Assembly (NCBI RefSeq): GCF_002899695.1
Contig: NZ_PPEL01000008.1
Coordinates: forward strand, 1-60,438
DNA length: 60,438 nt
Direction: 5' to 3'
Source of the DNA: Rubneribacter badeniensis
GTDB taxonomy: Bacteria > Actinomycetota > Coriobacteriia > Coriobacteriales > Eggerthellaceae
A program made the position numbers and the translations under genes. Of the stretch, positions 8,710 to 21,445 are shown piece by piece (positions within the stretch are counted from its first letter, which is position 1; each line of letters opens with the position of its first letter). The notes beneath the pieces are model-generated. The model saw only the letters and a list, made by a program, of their open reading frames with translations, was not told the DNA's origin and ran no database searches.

Positions 8710-9572
8710 GGCCTCTCCCCCATCGCCAGGTCGTACGCCTCGTTGCGGGCAAGGCCGAACTCATCCATCAACCGACGCGCCACTTCCTTGGTGCGCAAAC
8801 CCTCGGCCCGCAGTTCTGCGGCACGCACGGCAGCCCCGGCGGCGGCAGCGGCCCCGGCGGCGGCGACTTCGGCCTCGCTCGGGCCGTCGATCACGATGAC
8901 GATCTCGCCCTTCACGCCGCCCGCCGCCTCGCGCGCGGCCAGTTCGTCGCGCAACTGCGGCAAAGGCGCGCGTAGCACCTCCTCGTGCAGCTTCGTGAGC
9001 TCACGGCACACGGCCGCCTCGCGCAGCGGGAACGCCTCGGCGATACACGCGAGCGCCGCCGCCACGCGGTTCGGGCTCTCGTAGAACACGAGCGCGGCAT
9101 CGAGCGCGCGCAATCCCTCCAAAAGCGCGCGGCGCTCGGCTTCCTTGCGTGGGAAGAAGCCGCCGAAATAAAAGCGCGAGTTGCAGCAACCGCTCGCCAC
9201 GTAGGCCGTCGCGGCCGCCGTCGGCCCCGGCAGCACTTCCACGGGCGCGTCGGCGTCGCGACAGGCACGCACGAGACGCAGCCCCGGATCGGACACGCCG
9301 GGCATGCCCGCGTCGGAGCAGTAGGCCACCACCTCGCCGGCCTTCACACGCGCGACGATGGCCGCTGCGCGCTCGCCGATCAAGCCCTCGTCCAACCTCT
9401 CAAGCCGCTTCTCTATTCCGCATGCCGCCAAAAGCCGCCCCGTCACGCGCGTGTCCTCGGCGCACACGACATCCGCCGCGCGCAGCGCTTCCAAGGCGCG
9501 CGCGGTCATGTCGCCCAGATTCCCCAGCGGCGTGGGGCAGATGATGAGCCTCCCGGCATCGCTTTCGTCCAC
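8706..9572 (-). CDS. rsmI: 16S rRNA (cytidine-1402 2'-O)-methyltransferase
   Basis: About 288 residues, the usual RsmI length. It uses SAM to 2'-O-methylate C1402 in the 16S decoding centre. The tetrapyrrole-methylase fold is evident from IICPTPLGNLGDMT, ADVVCAEDTRVTGRLL, YCSDAGMPGVSDPG, VEVLPGPTAAATAY and FYFGGFFPRK, with the later CRELTKLHEE. I favour GTG at 9572 (GTAAGG seven bases upstream); TTG at 9578 is the alternative. The upstream LANTG peptide ends at 9582, and its stop overlaps this ribosome binding site, so they form one operon with the YgjP-like gene. Confidence 0.93.
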   Translation of the reverse strand: MDESDAGRLIICPTPLGNLGDMTARALEALRAADVVCAEDTRVTGRLLAACGIEKRLERLDEGLIGERAAAIVARVKAGEVVAYCSDAGMPGVSDPGLRLVRACRDADAPVEVLPGPTAAATAYVASGCCNSRFYFGGFFPRKEAERRALLEGLRALDAALVFYESPNRVAAALACIAEAFPLREAAVCRELTKLHEEVLRAPLPQLRDELAAREAAGGVKGEIVIVIDGPSEAEVAAAGAAAAAGAAVRAAELRAEGLRTKEVARRLMDEFGLARNEAYDLAMGERP

Positions 9573-9581
9573 GGCCAAGCC

Positions 9582-9707
9582 TTACCGCCGACGCATCAGC
9601 ACGAACGCCACCACCAGCACGATAAGCGCCACCACCACGATGCCGCCCACGATGAACGGAAGAGGATTGTCCCCCGTGTTCGCCAACGCGCTTTGAGCAA
9701 GCTCCAT
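9582..9707 (-). CDS. 41-residue membrane peptide with LANTG sorting-like motif
   Basis: The ATG at 9707 is preceded by a clear AAGGAG. The peptide is MELAQSALANTGDNPLP, followed by an uninterrupted hydrophobic helix (FIVGGIVVVALIVLVVAF) and VLMRRR. That is the whole layout of a cell-wall sorting signal (LAxTG, helix, basic tail) with no signal peptide or exported domain. The same LAxTGD form ends the large proteases in this window. It overlaps the rsmI ribosome binding site. It could be an orphan membrane peptide or the surviving 3' end of a decayed surface protein, but the strong RBS favours expression. Confidence 0.65.
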   Translation of the reverse strand: MELAQSALANTGDNPLPFIVGGIVVVALIVLVVAFVLMRRR

Positions 9708-11140
9708 AGCCGCTCCTTCCCTCGAGTCTCCGTTTTGCGTTTCGTCACATTGTCCGTCATCCGAGCCTCGCTGGCAAACGCCTTGTAGCAGCAGCCCGCT
9801 CGCGCCCGCAAACGCGTTTTCAGCGATGACGGGGCGCAGCCGTCTGGATGGCGGTGCGAGCCCTTTGGATGGCGACACGCAGTCGTTTGCCGCCCACGCA
9901 CGCGCCTCGGATGGCAAAAAATCACCGAAGTCGGAAGATTTCGCACCTTGTCCGGCCTCGGTCTGGATGCGGCACTTCCAGCGATCAGGGCTTTCTTGAA
10001 AAGCCGCGGGAGAGATGCGCCTAGATTTTCCGATTTCGGTAAATTCCTGCCATTCGAACGCAAACGGGGGGGCTACCACTTGGGCGACATCCTGCGCGCC
10101 GACGCCCACTGCCCACCGCGCGCGGAAAGGGTCGGCTCGTGGCGAGTTTTGACGGAAAGCCGCAGTCACCTTGTGGCCGCTTTGCCGGATGGGGATCGTG
10201 TTGCTTCTCCGAGCAGGAGAGATGCGGAGGCTCGGGAAGCGTCGATGTCAAAAGGGCCGCGATTCGCCGTCCCTCGAGGCAACTTTCCGCAAAACCCGTC
10301 AAAGCAACGAGGCTGCGGCGTCCGGCGTTCGCAAGCGCGACGTTTTGACAGGCGCGCGCTCGCAGGGAAGAAGCGCGGTGGAGCGCGTAACGGAAGCCGT
10401 GGCAGGGGCGGGGATAATGTTTCGTCCCTTTAAATCTTTGGGAGTCGTTGATTTTCCAGGAATGAGACATCATCCCATCCCCTGCCACGCGGCGTCTTCC
10501 CGTTGCCGCAGTCCCCCCGGACGACCGCTCGGGTATGGGGGGGGAGCGGGCGCACGGGGCGGCGAGGCTTGGTCGGCGCGGACGCGACCGTCTCGCAGGG
10601 CTGCCACTGTCGGAGCGACACGCCGACTGCCGTTGGGGTGGCGAGCCGAGCGTTGTCGGGGCAGCATGCCGGTCACTGTCGGAGCAGTCACTGCCAGGGC
10701 GGCGTGCCAGCCGCGGTCGGAGCGACGCGCCGACCGCAAAACGGTAAGGAAATGGAGAAAAAATGGCGATATTGTACCGAACGCGGGCGAGAGAGGTGCT
10801 TCGGAGGCCCTTGCCGGGTTGTTTCGGTAAACCTTGGCTAGTTTTTCGATCATATTTTACCGTATTGGCCCTTTTCAAGCTCCCGGTCAGCCCCAGCCGG
10901 AGCATTTCGGTAAAATATCAGGAAGAAAGTCGGGATCTCTTACCGCAAGGAATCGCACTCGCCACTCGCCCGTCACCGATCCCCGCAGCGGGGGCGCGGG
11001 AATGCCGAGAGCGCAGGGACGGTGGAGGCGAAGGAGCGGCGACGAGACGCGCGAAACGCACGCAGCCTCAGACAACATCGGGGTGTTCGCCGAAGGCTGC
11101 TGAATAGCGGCTCACGCGAAACGCACGCAGTCCCGGCGCG
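9708..11140. other. 1.4 kb intergenic region with structured repeats
   Basis: No convincing gene. Visible items are an imperfect inverted repeat built on ACCGAA(G/A)TCGG (9921-9932 and 10030-10041), TTTCGGTAAA at 10034, 10822 and 10905, a large hairpin at 10397-10492, short repeats of CTGTCGGAGC between 10605 and 10730, and GCGAAACGCACGCAG at both 11053 and 11115. Open frames here change strand and have no ribosome binding sites. Confidence 0.6.
10397..10492. repeat. long imperfect inverted repeat (hairpin or MITE-like)
   Basis: The left arm (10397-10423, containing GTGGCAGGGG) pairs with the right arm (10464-10492, containing CCCCTGCCAC) over about 27 positions with a few mismatches. AAATC/GATTT pairing continues inside. 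It would fold into a roughly 95-base hairpin. No open frame or promoter is obvious. Confidence 0.65.
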
Positions 11141-11755
11141 CTACGAGAACTTCACCGCGCACAGCGCCACGAAGCCCACGACCACCACCAGCGCCAACAC
11201 GTTCATCACACGCAGCGGCACCTTCGCCAAAAGCTTCTGGCACAGCGGGTACACCACCCACGTGTACAGCATGGCCACGGCGGCCAGCGCCACGTCGTTC
11301 ACAAGCCATGCCTGTCCCAACACGTTGAACGGAAGCTCGGAGTTATCCCACAGCGGGTACTCGCCCAAAGCGTCCGGGCGGTTCAGCATGAAGCCCATGC
11401 CCAACTCCATGACCAAGCACACCGCAACGGCGATCAGGAAGAACTGCGCGCCCGCGCCCGCCAGCGTGCGCCGCTTGGCAACAAGGCGCTCCCGCAGCGG
11501 CACGAGCGCGACGACGCACACCACCACGCCCACGCCGTACGCGAGAAACGGATACAGCGGGTCATCCCATACGAGCGAATCGTCGTCCACGATGCCGAAG
11601 CACACGTCCATGAACAGGCAGTAGGCGATCTCCATCCAGTGGCCCACCACGCTGAACACGCAGAAGTACACAGCGAGGTTGCGCCAGAACGCGAACGCGT
11701 CGGGCGCATAGCCGTGCAGCTCATCCTCACGCGTGAGCAAAGGCATGGCAGCCAC
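11141..11755 (-). CDS. CmpB-type (PF06541-like) membrane protein, short paralogue
   Basis: 204 residues with about five hydrophobic segments. The signature FWRNLAVYFCVFSVVGHWME is nearly repeated in the neighbouring longer protein (FWRNLIMYFCVFSVVGHWME), so the two are paralogues. The family is annotated 'putative ABC transporter permease (CmpB)', but no ATPase partner is visible and transport is unproven. GTG at 11755 is used; ATG at 11746 is also possible. It begins six bases after the longer paralogue ends, so they are one operon. It retains only the second half of the longer protein's membrane region. Confidence 0.7.
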   Translation of the reverse strand: MAAMPLLTREDELHGYAPDAFAFWRNLAVYFCVFSVVGHWMEIAYCLFMDVCFGIVDDDSLVWDDPLYPFLAYGVGVVVCVVALVPLRERLVAKRRTLAGAGAQFFLIAVAVCLVMELGMGFMLNRPDALGEYPLWDNSELPFNVLGQAWLVNDVALAAVAMLYTWVVYPLCQKLLAKVPLRVMNVLALVVVVGFVALCAVKFS

Positions 11756-11761
11756 CTGCGC

Positions 11762-13165
11762 CTATGCCACGCAAGACAAGTCGAAGGAGGGCGGCGCAAA
11801 CGCTCCCCGCTCCGAAAGGTCCGCGAGCGCGCCCGCGACCCGCCCCGCGAAGCCCGCACCCACAACCGCGTCCCGCCCCGCGAGGCTGGAGCTCGCACCC
11901 TCGCCCGCGAACGCGCCCTGCCCTGCAAACTCCGCGCTCGAAAGCGCAACCTCATCCCGCCCCGCAAGGCCCGCACCCGCACTCGCGCCTTCCGCAGGGG
12001 CCGCTGCCGTCGAGCCCTCTGCAACACACACGCCACCTGCGGATTCGGCGACAGCTGACCCGCCCCCCTCGGCGGCAGCCGACCCATCCTCCGCGCCGCC
12101 CATCATCTCGCCGACATCGATCTCGATCGTCGTATCCGCGCCGTCGGAGGTCACCGACACGCCCGGTAGCGCCACGTTGATGAAATACAGGAACACGAGG
12201 ATGGCGAACCCCACGCACACGCCCGCGAACGCCGTGTTCACCACATCCTTGGACAGTTTGCGCAGCCCCGACTCAGCCGCGGGGTAGATGACCCACGTCA
12301 TAAGCGTGGCCGCGATGCCGAACGCGACGGCGTTCTGCAGGCACACCTGCCCCATGAAGTTGCCGAACATGTCACGGTAGTCCCACAGCGCGTAATCCAT
12401 GTTGAGCGCAAGGCCCATCGCCAGCTCGATGAGCGTGCACACGAGCGCGTTCACCACGAAGCTGATGAGCAGCGGCACCACGCGGCTGCCGATGTGCTTC
12501 TCCAGGAAGTTCTTGATGGGATAGAGCAAAAGCACGCACGCCACCGCGCCCACGCCGTACACGGGGAACGGATAGAGCCAGTCCGACCAGATCTGCGAGT
12601 TCGGGTCGTAGATGCCGGGCAGGAGGCCGAAGCGGATGAGCGTGCAGTACGCGGCCTCCATCCAGTGCCCCACCACGCTGAACACGCAGAAGTACATGAT
12701 GAGGTTGCGCCAGAACGCCCACGTGCGCGGCTGGTAGTAGCTGATCTCGCGTGCAAGCTCCTCGCGCTTCACCTCAGCCGTGAACGGCTCGGTGAGGACG
12801 GCTTTCACGCGGCGCGACGTGAGGAAGTACAGGAACAGGATGATGTCGAACCACGAGTCGAGCAGCTGATCGAGGGGACTGAAATCACCCTGCCCCAAGT
12901 TATAGCCCACGCCGATGACGATATTGAACAGGCTGAACGCCATGATGAGCGAGCGAGCCGCCCGTTTGCGCTGCCAGATGAGCCAGAAGCTCATGGCCTC
13001 GAAGATGAGGTTGAGGTAGTCGAGCACATCCACGAAGTCGAGCGTGTAATGCTCCTTGATGAGAAACACCGACAAGGCCAGCGTGAGCAGGATGTTGATG
13101 GAGAATATCACCTGCAGAAAACGCATGAAGCCCAGCTTCTTGGGGTTGCTGAAATCCCGTGCCAT
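11762..13165 (-). CDS. CmpB-type membrane protein with long low-complexity tail
   Basis: 467 residues. Helices at about 15-115 precede the CmpB-like domain (about 155-345, FWRNLIMYFCVFSVVGHWME, YPFPVYGVGAVACVLLL). The last about 120 residues are Ala/Gly/Glu/Ser-rich with repeats of the LAGRD type (AGAGLAGRDEVAL, SSSLAGRDAVVG) and look disordered. Such tails are unusual in the family. It follows the S8 protease gene ending at 13214 by 48 bases on the same strand, and the short paralogue follows it. Its role is unknown; co-transcription with surface proteases is possible. Confidence 0.7.
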   Translation of the reverse strand: MARDFSNPKKLGFMRFLQVIFSINILLTLALSVFLIKEHYTLDFVDVLDYLNLIFEAMSFWLIWQRKRAARSLIMAFSLFNIVIGVGYNLGQGDFSPLDQLLDSWFDIILFLYFLTSRRVKAVLTEPFTAEVKREELAREISYYQPRTWAFWRNLIMYFCVFSVVGHWMEAAYCTLIRFGLLPGIYDPNSQIWSDWLYPFPVYGVGAVACVLLLYPIKNFLEKHIGSRVVPLLISFVVNALVCTLIELAMGLALNMDYALWDYRDMFGNFMGQVCLQNAVAFGIAATLMTWVIYPAAESGLRKLSKDVVNTAFAGVCVGFAILVFLYFINVALPGVSVTSDGADTTIEIDVGEMMGGAEDGSAAAEGGGSAVAESAGGVCVAEGSTAAAPAEGASAGAGLAGRDEVALSSAEFAGQGAFAGEGASSSLAGRDAVVGAGFAGRVAGALADLSERGAFAPPSFDLSCVA

Positions 13166-13213
13166 ACCTTTTGATCGCCCTTTCCTCTACCGTCATCTTC
13201 CTATCGCTCGGCC

Positions 13214-17239
<4,026 letters not shown>

Positions 17240-17268
17240 CGCTCCTCCTGTCATCGCTTCCTCCGACG

Positions 17269-20200
17269 TCATCGCAGCGGAAAGCGCCGCCGACCCGCCG
17301 CAACCGTCAGCACGACCGCAGCCAGCAAGCCCGTCAGCCCCATGGCCAGCAGGGCGGCTCCCAACGCGTCGCCCGTGGACGCGAGCGGTTTCGGGTCGCC
17401 CATCGCGCCGTCCACGCCACCCGCATCGCCCGTGCCGCCGGACGCATCCCGCGGCACGGTGAGCGCCTTCACGCACACGTTCGTCACGTACGAGCGCGAG
17501 GAGCCGCCGTCGGACGCAGCCTGCGCTTCTTCTCCAAGCGCCGCAGCCGCGCCAGTCGCGCCGGATCCCGCCGCCTCGCCGCCGGACGTCGTGCCGCGCG
17601 CGAGGTCGCGCCCGTAGCCCGCAGGGTCTTCCCACGTCACGCCGTCGGACGACACCCAGCTCACCTCGCGCGTGCCGTCCTCGCCGCGCCCCATGTATTC
17701 GGGTTCGGCCCCTGCCAGCTCGGGGTCGGGCGTGAACGTCTCCACGGCCAGCGGATATGCATAGCTTTCGTTCTGAAGCCGCACCACCACCGAGAATGTC
17801 TCGCCCGCAGACAGCGCCACCGGCTCGTCAAGCTCCGCGGTCACCCAGCCGGGAAGCTCCTGCACGCCCGAACACGCAGCCACCAGCTCGCCGCCGCGCG
17901 GGTCGGAGCCGTCTGCCGCCACACCGCGGCGCACCTCCACCGCATACGCGGTGCCGACGCCCGTCGTGCAGAACTGCACGCGGTCAAGCTGCTCGTCGCG
18001 CTCGGACGTGAACACGTTCGCCGCCCAGCCCGCGTTGCCGCCCACCGACAGCGAATCCGTCCAGCCCGCCTCGTCGTACTGGTAGACAGCCTCGTCCGCA
18101 CGCTTCGTCTCGCCGAACAGAGCCGCCTGCACGTCAAGCGTCGCATCCTCGTACGAGATCCAGAAGTACCCCGCCTCGCCTTGGTCGGTGCCCCACGAGT
18201 TCTTGACAAGCCACGCGCCGTCGCTCTCGGGGCGCATCGCCTCGTTGAAGTGGGCGCGCGGGAAATCATCATCCCAGCCCACGACGGCCACGTAATGGTC
18301 GGCTGTGTAGCCCGTCTGGCCCGGTGCCGTGTAGTAGCACGAGTTCTCCCAGCTGAAGTTCAGCCCCTGTTGGCTGCAGAACTCGGCCACCACCGGCCCC
18401 TCCTCGGCGATGACGCGCTTCGCCGCTGCGCGCAGCGCGTCGCCCTCAAGCGTCTCCCAATAGCCGCCGCTCGCAAGACCCAGCGCCGCCGTACCCGTCA
18501 GGCGCACGTCGCTTGCGAAGCGCAGCGCCTCGTCCATCGGCTCGTAGGCCGCATCCGTCTGCCCCTCGCGCGCGATCACGGCGCCCTTGCCAGCCGCAAG
18601 GCTGTTCGCTATGGTGAAGGGCGAGGTGCCGCCGCCATAGGGGTTATCGGGCATGAACGCGTTCAGGCCACCGGCCTCGCGCTCCTCGTCGCCCATCGTG
18701 GCGAAGTACACGGCATGGAAGGGCGAAAGCCCCGCTTCCACCAACTCATCCGATGCCGCGCCGTCGTAGACGAGCGAGGTTTCCAAAGATGCCATCGAGG
18801 CGAACGGCCCGCACAGGTCGGTGGCACCCTGATCGCGCACCGGCGTGGCAAGCCCCTCCTCGCGCGGGTCGAGCGACGAGCGCAGGGCCGGGTCGTCCGG
18901 CTCCTCGGGGTCGGGACCGGGTTCGGGCTCCGCCCCGTCCGTCGTGAACGCCTTGATCATCACGTTGCCCACGCCGTCTTCCGCGTTCACCTGAGGATAG
19001 CCGCCAAACCGCGAGGGAGAGATGCGCTCCTGCACCTCGGCAGCGGAAAGCGTTGTCACATCGCTCCACGTGGCGCCCCCATCGTCGCTGTAGAAGCTCT
19101 CGCCCGCGTTCGCCACGGCCCGCTGCGCCTTTACGTAGCCTCCCTGGGCCTCGTCGGGGTCGTTGGCATCGTAGGCCGCCACCTCAAGCGGCAGGTACGC
19201 GCCCTCGCGCCCTTCGATGCGCTCCACCACCGAGAACCGCTGCTCCGCGCCAAGGGCCACCGGCTCGTCCAGCACGATGGTGTGGTAGCCGCCGTACTCC
19301 ACCTCTTCGGTCTGGCGCGTCGCCGGCGTGCCGTCGGTGGGGCCGGTCGCGTCGCTGTCGAGCAGGTACACCTCCACCTGCACGGTGGAGCCAGGGTTCG
19401 CCGTGGTCGCAGACACAGCCTCCAGCACCTCGTCGTCCTCGGCCGTGAACACATTGGCCGCCGCAACGGCCTCCCCGAACGCGCCCGGCTCGATCTTGCC
19501 CACGCTCGCAGCGCTCAGGTAATCATACTGGTAGTTCGAATCGTAGCTGAACGAGCCGTCCGCATCGGGCAGATCGACCAAGAAGGACGTGGGCTCGCAA
19601 ATGCTCATGTCGTAGTACGACAGGTAGAAACAGCCGTCCAAGCCCCAGTCGGCGCTCCAGCTGTTCTTGATGATCCACGCACCAGCGGCGGGCGGCTGCT
19701 TGGCAGGATCGCTGGAAAATGTCTCCGGAGAGATCGTGCCGTCCCAGCCCACGATGGCGACGGCGTGGTTGGCCGTCGTGCGCTCGTCCACTTCGGGCGT
19801 GACCGGATCATCCTCGGTGATGTAGGCGCGCACGTACTGCGCCCACGTCGCATAGTTGAAATACTCGCTTTCTTTGCGGCCGGGATCGTCCGGATCGGTG
19901 ATCGGGCGCGACTGATCGGCATGGTAGCTCACGGACACCGCGCCGTTATCCATGAGCGCGCGCTTGATGGCCGCCGTGGCATCAGGATCGTAGGTATAGT
20001 TCTCCGTGGAAGGATTCTCCGGATCGGAGAACACGGCGGGGCTGGGAAGCGAGATCACGTCCTGCACATGCACGGACGCGACGGTGCGGTCGCTTTCGGG
20101 CAGCGACCAGTTGCCGGAGGTGTCATAGGGATCCCAAATCCCATCCACATCCGTGTACGGGATATCGGCCTCGTCGGCCGCGCCGAACCACGCGGACAGC

Positions 20201-21000
20201 ACGGCGGTGGAAATGCCGTAGTCGCCGCCGGCGTTGAAGGTGAGCTGGGTGTCGGTTGAGGTCGCGCCCTCCGTGCGTTTGGCGAACGCGCCCTCTCCCG
20301 CCTGATCCGCGTCCGTCTCGGCCCCCACCGCCGTGCGGCCGAACCACGCCAGCTGGCGCTCGGAGAAATCGGGGGTCGAGCCGTTGGCGAGGCCGCCCTG
20401 CACCAGCGTATTGCTCTCAAGCGAGGCCAGCGTGCCGAACGTCCAGCACGAACCCCACGGGTTCTGGAACTTCACCGGTGTGGAAACGCCCGTCTCGCGC
20501 AGGTCGAAGCGCGCGGGCAAATCGCTCTCGTCCTCGTAGGCCGCGCGGACGCCCGCCGCCGCATCCGGGTAGTTGTAGCGCGACAGGGCGGCAACGCTCG
20601 GCGCGGAGAACGCACCGGGCCGCACGTCGGCAACCGCCCAATCGCCCCCGCCCGCATCCGTAGAGCCGTCCTCCGCAAGCACCTCCCGGCCGTCGGCGAC
20701 GCCCACAAGCGAGCCGTCGGCAACACCCGACGCCGCGCCGTCCTCCGCAAGCGAGCCATCGGCAGAGGCCGCACCACCCGGGTTGCCCTCTGTCGTCGAG
20801 TTGTCGTCCGACGCCAAGCCACCACCCGACGGCGACCCGTTGTCCGACACCGCCCCACCCGCCGCCATCGAGCCATCGGCGGCACCCACCACCTCATCCG
20901 ACGCACCGGCCGACTGCTCAGGCTGCGCGAACGCCGCCGCGGGCACCAGCCCGCACGCCAAAACCGCGCTGAGCGCCAGCGCGAACAGCCGCTTCGCCAT
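17269..21000 (-). CDS. secreted papain-like (C1) protease with two catalytic domains and LASTG anchor
   Basis: 1243 residues from ATG 21000 (AGGAAGG upstream; signal peptide MAKRLFALALSAVLACGLVP). After an acidic, disordered region the first C1 domain has C185 (NPWGSCWTFG), H412 (NHAVAIVGWD) and N446 (WIIKNSW). A second C1 domain follows with C730 (QGATDLCGPFAS), H902 (DHYVAVVGWD) and N934 (WLVKNSWG). The second cysteine motif is CGPF rather than CWxF, so its activity is less certain. Beta-rich segments follow each domain (ANVFT...VEVYLLD type). The end is LASTGD, a helix and basic residues. The S8 gene downstream starts 30 bases after its stop. Confidence 0.88.
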   Translation of the reverse strand: MAKRLFALALSAVLACGLVPAAAFAQPEQSAGASDEVVGAADGSMAAGGAVSDNGSPSGGGLASDDNSTTEGNPGGAASADGSLAEDGAASGVADGSLVGVADGREVLAEDGSTDAGGGDWAVADVRPGAFSAPSVAALSRYNYPDAAAGVRAAYEDESDLPARFDLRETGVSTPVKFQNPWGSCWTFGTLASLESNTLVQGGLANGSTPDFSERQLAWFGRTAVGAETDADQAGEGAFAKRTEGATSTDTQLTFNAGGDYGISTAVLSAWFGAADEADIPYTDVDGIWDPYDTSGNWSLPESDRTVASVHVQDVISLPSPAVFSDPENPSTENYTYDPDATAAIKRALMDNGAVSVSYHADQSRPITDPDDPGRKESEYFNYATWAQYVRAYITEDDPVTPEVDERTTANHAVAIVGWDGTISPETFSSDPAKQPPAAGAWIIKNSWSADWGLDGCFYLSYYDMSICEPTSFLVDLPDADGSFSYDSNYQYDYLSAASVGKIEPGAFGEAVAAANVFTAEDDEVLEAVSATTANPGSTVQVEVYLLDSDATGPTDGTPATRQTEEVEYGGYHTIVLDEPVALGAEQRFSVVERIEGREGAYLPLEVAAYDANDPDEAQGGYVKAQRAVANAGESFYSDDGGATWSDVTTLSAAEVQERISPSRFGGYPQVNAEDGVGNVMIKAFTTDGAEPEPGPDPEEPDDPALRSSLDPREEGLATPVRDQGATDLCGPFASMASLETSLVYDGAASDELVEAGLSPFHAVYFATMGDEEREAGGLNAFMPDNPYGGGTSPFTIANSLAAGKGAVIAREGQTDAAYEPMDEALRFASDVRLTGTAALGLASGGYWETLEGDALRAAAKRVIAEEGPVVAEFCSQQGLNFSWENSCYYTAPGQTGYTADHYVAVVGWDDDFPRAHFNEAMRPESDGAWLVKNSWGTDQGEAGYFWISYEDATLDVQAALFGETKRADEAVYQYDEAGWTDSLSVGGNAGWAANVFTSERDEQLDRVQFCTTGVGTAYAVEVRRGVAADGSDPRGGELVAACSGVQELPGWVTAELDEPVALSAGETFSVVVRLQNESYAYPLAVETFTPDPELAGAEPEYMGRGEDGTREVSWVSSDGVTWEDPAGYGRDLARGTTSGGEAAGSGATGAAAALGEEAQAASDGGSSRSYVTNVCVKALTVPRDASGGTGDAGGVDGAMGDPKPLASTGDALGAALLAMGLTGLLAAVVLTVAAGRRRFPLR

Positions 21001-21035
21001 AGATGCCCCTTCCTGCCGCACGACGCAACGCCTCC

Positions 21036-21332
21036 TTAGCGGTACAAAACCGTCACCAGCTGGCTCATGACGGTGTCGCCCGACCCGCAGGGGTTCACTT
21101 TCACATCCACGATCTCGCGCCCGTTTTGCTGCAGGAAGCCGATGACGCCCTCCATGGTGAGCGACAGGTTCTTGTACGAGGTCAGCCCCGACGATCCCTG
21201 GAAGCAGCCCACATGCAGAGCGCCGTCCTTCTCGGCCACCGACTCCACAGTGACGCCCATCTCGTCAAGCGCCTTCGCCACGCGCTCCTGCAGTTTCTCC
21301 TCGTCGGACTTCCCCGAACCGAACAAACCCAT
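21036..21332 (-). CDS. small conserved-looking cytosolic protein of unknown function
   Basis: 98 residues from ATG 21332, with AAAGGAG upstream; an upstream in-frame start lacks such a site. It begins MGLFGSGKSDEEKLQERVAK and appears to have an alternating helix/strand composition (VTVESVAEKDGALHVGCFQG; EIVDVKVNPCGSGDTVMSQL). No signal peptide or membrane helix. I do not recognise the family. It sits between two surface-protease genes on the same strand, 35 bases before the tandem C1 protease gene, so it may be co-transcribed with it. Confidence 0.7.
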   Translation of the reverse strand: MGLFGSGKSDEEKLQERVAKALDEMGVTVESVAEKDGALHVGCFQGSSGLTSYKNLSLTMEGVIGFLQQNGREIVDVKVNPCGSGDTVMSQLVTVLYR

Positions 21333-21390
21333 GATGGTTCTCCTTTCGCACTCCCTCCGCCGCAACGCGGAAGGACCTGTATCGAATCAA

Positions 21391-21417
21391 GCGGCCGGAA
21401 GGCACCCCTCCGGCCGC
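21391..21417 (-). terminator. possible terminator hairpin
   Basis: A perfect 9-bp stem, GCGGCCGGA (21391-21399) with TCCGGCCGC (21409-21417), around a 9-base loop, lies between the C1 protease gene ending at 21446 and the small gene starting at 21332. There is no clear T run, so it could equally attenuate or stabilise the transcript. Confidence 0.4.
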
Positions 21418-21445
21418 CACCTGCACCTACATACGCGCCCGCGCG

